Below are positions 1 to 4,393 of a stretch of DNA of 5,442 bases, piece by piece. The notes beneath the pieces are model-generated. The model did no database searches. It was not told the origin of the DNA and saw only the letters and a list, made by a program, of their open reading frames with translations. Both the position numbers and the translations under genes were made by a program. Source of the DNA: Planctomycetia bacterium (GTDB lineage: Bacteria; Planctomycetota; Phycisphaerae; Phycisphaerales; SM1A02); NCBI GenBank assembly GCA_005799205.1, contig SYHM01000131.1, positions 1 to 5,442 of the forward strand. The letters run 5' to 3'. How positions within the stretch are numbered: the first letter of the stretch is position 1; each line of letters starts with the position of its first letter.

Positions 1-308
1 ATGGCGAGAAATGCATCCATGCCATGATCAAGCGTGGTCGCGAACATCTTCGCCGTCGCGCGATCGTCTCGTGCGAGTATGCAGATCGCAAAGCCGCGGC
101 TGTCGCGAATGATCGGTGAGATCGGTTGTCCCTTTTCCATCGCGATCAACAGCATTGGCGGTTGCATCGCAACTTGTTGGACGCATCGCACCATGACTCC
201 AGTGCGCGATTCACCAAAGGCGCTCGTGAGCAGGAATTGTGATGAAGGGATGAGGTCGAGCACGGGCTCGACTGTTTCACGTTTGGCAGGGGGTCGATCG
301 GTTTGCAT
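1..308 (-). CDS. Flavin reductase-like FMN-binding domain protein (partial, C-terminus off the left edge)
   Basis: An open frame on the minus strand begins at ATG 308 and continues without a stop through base 1, giving the first 102 residues. The protein resembles the flavin reductase-like (DIM6/NTAB, FMN-binding split-barrel) family. After a short polar tail it has a PSSQFLLTS strand at about residues 21-29, a GVMVRCVQQV segment at 37-46 where family members usually have a small-residue/WVQQ stretch, PPMLLIAMEKGQP at 50-62, and IIRDSRGFAICIL at 66-78. Proteins of this family bind FMN non-covalently and pass electrons from NAD(P)H or a partner protein; the true substrate cannot be read from the fragment. 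The Cys at 42 in place of the usual aromatic is slightly unusual. No clear Shine-Dalgarno sequence precedes the start. It is divergent from mraZ, with 235 bp between the two starts. The family call is fairly secure and the specific activity is unknown. Confidence 0.72.
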   Translation of the reverse strand, partial: MQTDRPPAKRETVEPVLDLIPSSQFLLTSAFGESRTGVMVRCVQQVAMQPPMLLIAMEKGQPISPIIRDSRGFAICILARDDRATAKMFATTLDHGMDAFLA

Positions 309-346
309 GGGTGAAAAACCCAAAAAGAGAAAATCGCCTCGCGGGC

Positions 347-375
347 ACTATAGAACGTTCCGGCAAAATTTCCAC
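347..375 (-). promoter_or_regulatory. Weak candidate promoter for the flavin-reductase-like gene
   Basis: On the minus strand a TATAGT hexamer (plus-strand 347-352) could be a -10 box, placing the transcript start about 30 nt before the ATG at 308. The hexamer 17 bp further upstream (370-375, GTGGAA on the minus strand) is a poor -35 match, and TTGTGG lies at a less favourable 19-bp spacing. An 8-bp palindrome GAACGTTC (353-360) lies just upstream of the -10 and could be an operator. The call is tentative. Confidence 0.22.
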
Positions 376-481
376 AAACAATTACTTTGCAATGAGTTAC
401 AGGATCAATTGTGTGGTTTCGATGCTTCTCGGACCACATTGGGTAGCGTTGATGTGTCGCGAGAAACATGAATTTTGTTTG

Positions 482-511
482 AAAGTGTTGCAAAGTGGGG
501 CATGGTGGGTA
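482..511 (+). promoter_or_regulatory. MraZ operator: three 10-bp direct repeats
   Basis: Three head-to-tail decamers lie immediately upstream of mraZ: AAAGTGTTGC (482-491), AAAGTGGGGC (492-501) and ATGGTGGGTA (502-511). The exact 10-bp period and the GTGKK core match the known MraZ operator architecture, described as TGGG repeats with 5-bp spacing in Escherichia coli and as AAAGTG repeats with short spacers in mollicutes. The first two units here fit the AAAGTG form and the last two also fit the TGGG form. The repeats cover the spacer and part of both hexamers of the predicted promoter, so binding of MraZ should block RNA polymerase and give negative autoregulation. Confidence 0.8.
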
Positions 512-515
512 TATT
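488..515 (+). promoter_or_regulatory. Candidate sigma70-type promoter of mraZ
   Basis: TTGCAA (488-493) and TATATT (510-515) are separated by 16 bp and resemble a housekeeping -35/-10 pair. Transcription would start near 522, leaving a leader of only about 22 nt before the mraZ ATG, with no evident Shine-Dalgarno sequence. The MraZ repeats lie directly over this promoter, which supports the assignment. Confidence 0.55.
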
Positions 516-543
516 GTTGCCACCATCTCTGCGGACCTCATCC

Positions 544-1014
544 ATGCTCTTCCTCGGCGAATTCGAACACAGTCTCGACTCGAAACAGCGTCTCGCGATT
601 CCAAGCGAGCTGCGCGCTGTGCTGAATCCGGCGGTGAATGGCGATTCATTTGTCGCGGTGCCTGGCCCAGACGATTCGCTGATGCTCTGGCCCAATCGAA
701 CGTTCGAGCAACTCGCGCAGAATCACGGAGGCTCATTGATCGGCGACGAAGTGCTGCGTCGATTCGAACAGTCGTTCTTCAGTCAAGCGGCGCGTTGTCC
801 CCTCGACTCTGCGGGGCGGGTTCGAATTCCAGACAGACTTCTTGGACGATTCACACTTTCAGGGGCGGTGACAATTCTTGGAGTTCGAGATCACTTGGAA
901 GTCATCGCGTCTGCCACATGGAAGGCCAAGCAGAAGGAACGGGATTCCACTGCTGCGAGCCTTTGGCAGGACGCGAATCGACTGCTCAATTCACGCTCGG
1001 GTGGCACGCGGTGA
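544..1014 (+). CDS. mraZ: Transcriptional regulator MraZ
   Basis: MraZ is a DNA-binding regulator of the division and cell-wall (dcw) cluster that represses its own promoter through tandem repeats. The 156-residue product has the two expected AbrB/SpoVT-like half-domains: GEFEHSLDSKQRLAIPSELR at residues 5-24 and LDSAGRVRIPDRLL at 87-100, with the family ending VTILGVRDHLEV at 109-120. In the first half the usual glycine of the DxKGR motif is Gln15; the second DxxGR motif is intact. ATG 544 is chosen because MraZ proteins begin within a few residues of GEFEHSLD; an in-frame TTG at 475 would add 23 unrelated residues across the promoter. The usual partner rsmH does not follow: the stop codon lies inside the first hairpin of a structured RNA region that ends in a terminator. 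The last 25 or so residues form a polar tail beyond the core fold. The identification is secure. Confidence 0.95.
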   Translation: MLFLGEFEHSLDSKQRLAIPSELRAVLNPAVNGDSFVAVPGPDDSLMLWPNRTFEQLAQNHGGSLIGDEVLRRFEQSFFSQAARCPLDSAGRVRIPDRLLGRFTLSGAVTILGVRDHLEVIASATWKAKQKERDSTAASLWQDANRLLNSRSGGTR

Positions 1015-1250
1015 TGGATCGCCCATGCCACAGCGAGATCGCTCCGCCATGGACGGAGGAGCGCACAGTCAATCCTCAGCTTTCGCAAGGACGCGGATAC
1101 TGAGCAAGAAGTAGGGTCATGGATGACCCGCAAGCGCGTGTGGCATCAACGCCATGGATGGCAGCGCCGCACAATTTCTCGGGATGGGTTGTTATCCACC
1201 CCGAAAAGCCCATGTCCCCCGCGTCACTGGCCCGACGCGGGGGCTTTTTT
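1001..1250 (+). ncRNA. Putative CsrA-sequestering small RNA (CsrB/RsmZ-type) with five GGA hexaloop hairpins
   Basis: Five consecutive hairpins can be folded by eye, each presenting an ANGGAN hexaloop, the shape preferred by CsrA/RsmA. H1: outer stem GTGGCA/TGCCAC (1001-1006/1026-1031), inner GGTG/CGCC, loop AUGGAU 1014-1019. H2: CGCTCC/GGAGCG plus CC/GG across one G-A mismatch (1040-1063), loop AUGGAC 1049-1054. H3: CTCAG/CTGAG outside TTCGC/GCGGA, which includes one U-G pair (1075-1104), loop AAGGAC 1087-1092. H4: GGGTC/GACCC (1114-1129), loop AUGGAU 1119-1124. H5: GTGTGGC/GCCGCAC outside GCC/GGC (1138-1172), loop AUGGAU 1154-1159. The GGA cores sit 35, 38, 32 and 35 nt apart. A further stem (1179-1204) and an intrinsic terminator follow. 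On the minus strand the loops lack GGA, which fixes the strand. csrA lies 205 bp downstream. CsrB-type RNAs sequester CsrA dimers; that role is inferred here. The 5' end is uncertain: the RNA may be processed from mraZ mRNA or start from a weak promoter inside mraZ. Confidence 0.7.
1216..1250 (+). terminator. Strong intrinsic terminator after mraZ and the GGA-hairpin RNA
   Basis: A perfect 10-bp GC-rich stem, CCCCCGCGTC (1216-1225) with GACGCGGGGG (1234-1243), closes an 8-nt loop and is followed by C and six T residues (1245-1250). This is a textbook Rho-independent terminator on the plus strand. The upstream AAAAGCCC (1204-1211) is complementary to GGGCTTTT (1241-1248), so weak termination in the reverse direction or an alternative pairing is possible. 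It separates mraZ and the structured RNA from csrA. Confidence 0.92.
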
Positions 1251-1365
1251 GGCTCCCATAACGGCGTTTTTTTCGGATTTGTGAATTGGACAGGGGGAAC
1301 CATCCGATCGAGCGATACCCTTCAAGAAGGTCAGTCGCTCGGTCGATGAGAGTCTGCTGAGCAAT

Positions 1366-1454
1366 CGCATGGAGGACGCACGGTGCGTCCGAGGCGAGCT
1401 GGACAAGTCGGTGGGCGACGCCCCACCGTGACAAGGGCAGGAGGTCCGCGCACT
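1366..1454 (+). promoter_or_regulatory. csrA leader with GGA motifs, two hairpins and a strong ribosome-binding site
   Basis: The 89 nt before csrA hold GGA triplets at 1371, 1374, 1401 and 1440, the last inside the Shine-Dalgarno sequence AGGAGGT (1439-1445), which is 9 nt from the ATG. Two hairpins flank the middle GGA: GGACGC/GCGTCC (1374-1379/1385-1390, loop ACGGT) and CGGTGGG/CCCACCG (1409-1415/1422-1428, loop CGACGC). CsrA is known in other bacteria to repress its own translation by bridging leader GGA sites to the one at the ribosome-binding site, and the layout fits that; the mechanism here is inferred. Between the upstream terminator and this leader (1251-1365) I see no gene and no convincing promoter hexamers, although csrA needs a promoter there. 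Confidence 0.5.
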
Positions 1455-1691
1455 ATGTTGGTTATCACGAGACGCGAAGGCGAAGAAGTGGTCATCGGAA
1501 ATCCAGCGTCCCCAATTGGGATCGTGAGGATCGCGTCCATCAAGGGTGACCGTGTGCGCATCGCTTTTGAGTTCCCGCGCGAAGTCGCTGTTCATCGCAA
1601 AGAGGTCGCAGAGCAGATTCTCGCTGGGGCAGTCGACCCTACCAAGAGCGTCATCGGTCAAATCAGGCCCGCCGCCGAGGGTGGCGCCTAA
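1455..1691 (+). CDS. csrA: Carbon storage regulator CsrA (translational regulator)
   Basis: CsrA is a small homodimeric RNA-binding protein that recognises GGA in hairpin loops near ribosome-binding sites and changes translation or stability of target mRNAs. The 78-residue product starts MLVITRREGEEVVIG, matching the family's first strand with the RNA-contacting Arg6-Arg7, continues with KGDRVRIAFEFPREVAVHR (residues 30-48, with the conserved VHR whose Arg contacts RNA in E. coli CsrA), and ends in a helix EVAEQIL and a loose tail. Compared with E. coli CsrA from memory, about four residues are inserted (NPASPIG, 16-22) between the first two strands, a form I associate with planctomycetes. 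ATG 1455 is preferred over an in-frame GTG at 1383 because of the perfect Shine-Dalgarno sequence 9 nt upstream and the family's MLV start. It is convergent with the NifU-type gene, 13 bp apart and with no clear terminator between them. The GGA-hairpin RNA just upstream is its likely antagonist. Confidence 0.94.
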   Translation: MLVITRREGEEVVIGNPASPIGIVRIASIKGDRVRIAFEFPREVAVHRKEVAEQILAGAVDPTKSVIGQIRPAAEGGA

Positions 1692-1704
1692 GCCGCATGA
1701 GCCG

Positions 1705-1992
1705 CTAGTTCAGCGCTCGAACTTGAGAAACTTCTGGGATCGCTTCTCGCAGTTGAGCTGCGATGCCGCTTTGGAGGGTCATTGAACTCGATGGGCAGCC
1801 GATGCAGGCGCCGTGAAAGCGAACGTCAACGATGCCGTCATGAACGCGCACGACTTCGACATCCCCACCGTCAGCCTGAATCGCCGGGCGAATCGAATCG
1901 ACCACTGCGCGAACGCGCGCAAGGAGCGTGTTTGCACTCTCATCACTTGGCGTTGGAGTGGGCCTTGGTCTTTGCGTCGGTTTCGTAGCCAC
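1705..1992 (-). CDS. NifU C-terminal-domain iron-sulfur cluster protein (Nfu type)
   Basis: The 95-residue minus-strand product is a stand-alone NifU C-terminal domain. After a Pro/Thr-rich tail (residues 1-16) it has a helix, LLARVRAVVDSIRPAIQADGGDVEVVRV (about 23-50), then VDVRFHGACIGCPSSSMTLQSGI (55-77), whose CxxC motif (Cys63, Cys66) binds or transfers a [4Fe-4S] or [2Fe-2S] cluster in Nfu proteins, and the family ending IPEV. It should act in the cytoplasm as a scaffold or carrier in iron-sulfur cluster delivery. The start is the GTG at 1992; an in-frame TAG lies four codons further upstream, so no longer start is possible. No Shine-Dalgarno sequence is evident. Its 5' end faces the lipoprotein gene with only about 36 bp between starts. 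The family assignment is secure; the exact client proteins are not known. Confidence 0.9.
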   Translation of the reverse strand: MATKPTQRPRPTPTPSDESANTLLARVRAVVDSIRPAIQADGGDVEVVRVHDGIVDVRFHGACIGCPSSSMTLQSGIAAQLREAIPEVSQVRALN

Positions 1993-2005
1993 GCGATGAG
2001 TCTAG

Positions 2006-2026
2006 GCAGAGTTTTCTACACTCTGC
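2006..2026. promoter_or_regulatory. Inverted repeat between the divergent nfu-type and lipoprotein starts
   Basis: GCAGAGT (2006-2012) and ACTCTGC (2020-2026) form a perfect 7-bp inverted repeat with a 7-nt spacer. It fills the gap between the GTG at 1992 on the minus strand and the ATG at 2029 on the plus strand. It could be a dimer-binding operator shared by both genes or an RNA hairpin directly before the lipoprotein start. I do not recognise it as the site of any particular regulator. Confidence 0.4.
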
Positions 2027-2028
2027 TG

Positions 2029-3486
2029 ATGCGATCTCGTCGACGACAGACTCTCGAGATTCCAATCGGGTTCGCGTTCTCATTGATCGCTCTCACCGCT
2101 GGAATCTTCGGGTGCGCAGCGACTCCGGCTGGTGATCCATTGCAATCGCTTGATCGGACAGATTTGACCCCTGCGCGCCAGGTTGCAGCGATGCAGATTC
2201 TCGACGCTGACCCAACGTTTCCTGCCTATCTCAAAGCGCTGAGGCGGATCATTGTGCAACCTGGCTACTCGCTGGAATTGCGCAATGAAGCATGGGACAG
2301 GTTGGTCGCTCATGACCTCGCGGGGTTGAAAGAGATCCTCGAAATCAGTTTTCCGCGCATGCTGATCTATGAGTGGAGGCGTGAGGTCTGCCGCCGCATG
2401 GGTGCGCTCGGATGGAAAGACCTGACGCCGACCCTTGTGCGCGCGTGGGCTGTGGTCATTCCCGCGTACGGCACAAACCTCTTTGAGCGCCCTGAGTACT
2501 TGGCACTTGTCGCACTGTGGGGCAAGGACCGAGTTCCCAGCGTGCTCTACGAGCTGCTCCTCAAGAGCGACCCGATCACGCAGGCGAATCTGCGCAGTCG
2601 TTGCTGGGAATTGCTGCTCGCAACGGGAGAGCGTGCGCGCATTCTTGCGCTTCTCGCAGATGAGTCGAGCGCATCGACTGATTCATTCATCCTTGATATG
2701 CGCCGCGCGGCGAGTGACCTTTCGATCCTCCCTCGAAATCGAGAAGAGATTTTGTGGGTGCGTGCGCTGAGAACTCCAGGCAATCGCGCGTTTTGGGATG
2801 CGGCGCGCGCGGGCGTTGAACGACTTCCGATGAGCGTGCGCGAATCACTCGAGCCGCGTGACCTCGCGGTTGTCGTCGCGGCGGCGGCATTTCAGCCCGA
2901 ATTGCTCAGTCGCTCGCGCGACGAACTCTTTCAGCAAGTGGTGAGCGCACTCGCTGCCGGCTCGACCCGTCGTTATGGCGCATCGTTTGAGGGCTATGGC
3001 ACGCAATTGCCAGAGACTCCACGAGCACATCAGGCTGAGTTACGTTGGGGAGACTGTGCGGCAATCTTGATTGCCCTCGACGCGCTTTCGAATCCTGCGA
3101 TCCGATCGCATCTCTTCGACATCGCAGATCGAGATCAAGCCGATCGACTCACAGAGTATGGAGGTCTCCTGCGCGTCGATGGGAAAGGCCGCTATGAACT
3201 CGTTGAGTTCGCTCCGCAGTCGCGCGGAAGCGACGTGCGATTCGAAGCGTCGCAGCAGATGTTCGACGCGGGGTACGACGCACTCTTTCACTTTCACAAT
3301 CACGCGCAGGCGTATGACAACCAGCGATATGCAGGACCCCATTTTGGCGACTTCGGGTACGCCGAATCCACAGGAGTGAACGCCCTTGTGTTCACATTTA
3401 TCGATCGAAACACTCTGAACGCCGATTATTACAGGCGTGGCCAAGTGGTGATCGATCTTGGAACCGTCATTCGTCCAGAGCACTAG
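2029..3486 (+). CDS. Unrecognised lipoprotein with helical body and JAMM-like His/Asp C-terminal region
   Basis: I do not recognise this 485-residue protein. The N-terminus is a lipoprotein signal: MRSRRR, a hydrophobic stretch (about residues 11-27), and IFGC with Cys29 as the probable lipidated residue, followed by AAT, so an outer-membrane fate is plausible. Residues from about 40 to 340 look mostly helical and may form a HEAT-like solenoid; this is judged from composition only. The C-terminus contains DALFHFHNHAQAYDN with His421, His423 and His425, then GPHFGDFGYA with Asp441, and a strand-rich end (NALVFTFIDRN, GQVVIDLGT). An HxH followed about 18 residues later by an xPxxxD element recalls the metal site of JAB1/MPN (JAMM) proteins, but the usual Ser is His438, so the fold and activity are uncertain. 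ATG 2029 gives the cleanest signal peptide; in-frame ATG 1996 (11 residues more) is possible. dapF follows after 4 nt, implying an operon. Confidence 0.75.
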   Translation: MRSRRRQTLEIPIGFAFSLIALTAGIFGCAATPAGDPLQSLDRTDLTPARQVAAMQILDADPTFPAYLKALRRIIVQPGYSLELRNEAWDRLVAHDLAGLKEILEISFPRMLIYEWRREVCRRMGALGWKDLTPTLVRAWAVVIPAYGTNLFERPEYLALVALWGKDRVPSVLYELLLKSDPITQANLRSRCWELLLATGERARILALLADESSASTDSFILDMRRAASDLSILPRNREEILWVRALRTPGNRAFWDAARAGVERLPMSVRESLEPRDLAVVVAAAAFQPELLSRSRDELFQQVVSALAAGSTRRYGASFEGYGTQLPETPRAHQAELRWGDCAAILIALDALSNPAIRSHLFDIADRDQADRLTEYGGLLRVDGKGRYELVEFAPQSRGSDVRFEASQQMFDAGYDALFHFHNHAQAYDNQRYAGPHFGDFGYAESTGVNALVFTFIDRNTLNADYYRRGQVVIDLGTVIRPEH

Positions 3487-3490
3487 CCCA

Positions 3491-4393
3491 ATGCGATTTG
3501 CGAAGATGCACGGTCTGGGCAACGACTACATCTATGTGGATGGGGCATCGGAACGCATTGACGATCCCGCCGCGCTCGCGCGTGCTGTCAGCCCTCGCCA
3601 TACGGGGATTGGCGCCGACGGGTTGATCTTGATCCTCCCTGCAAGCGCTGGGACTCACGCTGACGGGCGCATGCGCATTTTCAACGCCGACGGGAGCGAA
3701 GCGCAGATGTGCGGCAATGGCATCCGCTGCGTCACCAAGTACCTGATCGACCGCGGGATGGCGAGCGCGAATCCACTGCGCGTCGAAACTGGCCGAGGGG
3801 TGCTCGCGATGCAGTGGTGGCGCGGTGACGACGGGCTCGTCCGCGAGGTTGAGGTTGATATGGGATCGCCGATTCTTGGGGCGGAAGCGATGGGAGTTCG
3901 TTGGCCAGGATGCGCTGTGCACGAGCAGATCGTCGCTCGCGCGTGGCCAGACAAGGTCGACTGCGCCCAGGCGGGCGTCGAGGGCACGGCAACCGTTGTC
4001 TCGATGGGGAATCCCCACATCATTTTCTGGTGTGACGATGCTGAGCTTGTGCCGCTCGAGCGAATCGGTCCGCTGATTGAACGGCACCCGTACTTTCCTG
4101 AGCGCATCAATGTGCACTTCGTCGAGCGCATCTCGACAACTGAACTTCGCATGCGCACGTGGGAGCGTGGCAGCGGAGTAACACTCGCATGCGGAACAGG
4201 CGCGAGCGCTGTTTGTGTCGCAGGAGTGCTCGAAGGACGATGCGAGCGCGCGGTAACGATTCACCTGCCAGGCGGCGACCTCGCACTTCGATGGGATGCG
4301 CAGGATGGACGCGTCAGAATGCGCGGGCCAGCGACGCATGTCTTCGATGGCGAATTCACCCTAGAAGAAAGCATGCACAATGCCACTCGGTGA
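3491..4393 (+). CDS. dapF: Diaminopimelate epimerase DapF
   Basis: DapF interconverts LL- and meso-diaminopimelate without a cofactor, the step that supplies the lysine precursor and peptidoglycan cross-linking residue. The 300-residue product has the full family signature: FAKMHGLGNDYIYVD at 3-17, GADGLILI at 41-48, IFNADGSEAQMCGNGIRC at 63-80 with catalytic Cys74, MGNPHIIF at 172-179, INVHFVE at 206-212, and ERGSGVTLACGTGASA at 226-240 with catalytic Cys234. In the last motif the common GxGET reads GSGVT, a tolerated change as far as I know. ATG 3491 begins four nucleotides after the lipoprotein stop and gives the usual N-terminus; an in-frame start at 3458 would overlap the upstream gene. 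No strong Shine-Dalgarno sequence is seen, so translational coupling is likely. Its 3' end overlaps the next gene by 14 nt. The identification is secure. Confidence 0.97.
   Translation: MRFAKMHGLGNDYIYVDGASERIDDPAALARAVSPRHTGIGADGLILILPASAGTHADGRMRIFNADGSEAQMCGNGIRCVTKYLIDRGMASANPLRVETGRGVLAMQWWRGDDGLVREVEVDMGSPILGAEAMGVRWPGCAVHEQIVARAWPDKVDCAQAGVEGTATVVSMGNPHIIFWCDDAELVPLERIGPLIERHPYFPERINVHFVERISTTELRMRTWERGSGVTLACGTGASAVCVAGVLEGRCERAVTIHLPGGDLALRWDAQDGRVRMRGPATHVFDGEFTLEESMHNATR

Noticed and set aside
309..321. GGGT-GAAAA-ACCC mini-hairpin next to the flavin-reductase-like start.
   Set aside because: Only four base pairs, with no T tract in a useful place; too weak to call a terminator or regulatory hairpin.
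412..438. Inverted repeat TGTGGT...ACCACA with a 15-nt gap upstream of mraZ.
   Set aside because: Six-base arms with a long gap are expected by chance at this length, and no promoter element is aligned with it.
34..471. Plus-strand frame of 145 codons at the left edge.
   Set aside because: It is antisense to the flavin-reductase-like gene (1-308), whose protein is recognisable, and has no recognisable product of its own.
475..543. N-terminal extension of MraZ from a TTG at 475.
   Set aside because: It would translate the promoter and the MraZ repeats, and MraZ proteins start directly before GEFEHSLD.
1014..1103. A 29-codon frame starting in a TGATG overlap with the mraZ stop, where rsmH would normally begin.
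   Set aside because: Its product shows no RsmH motif or other recognisable feature, and the DNA is fully explained by three GGA-loop hairpins (1001-1104), including the repeated ATGGAT that creates the ATG.
1192..1200. TTATCCACC, one base away from a DnaA box.
   Set aside because: A single near-match inside a stem-loop, with no cluster of boxes, AT-rich unwinding region or dnaA/dnaN nearby.
1119..1349. A 76-codon plus-strand frame across the hairpins and terminator.
   Set aside because: It runs through a perfect Rho-independent terminator and its ATG is the loop of hairpin 4; the low-complexity product is typical of translated stem-loops.
1813..2028. Upstream extension of the lipoprotein frame to a GTG at 1813.
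   Set aside because: It is antisense to the well-supported NifU-type gene and would bury the lipoprotein signal peptide 70 residues inside the protein.
3467..4339. A 290-codon open frame on the minus strand.
   Set aside because: It is the antisense shadow of dapF, whose catalytic motifs are complete; the minus-strand product shows no family features.
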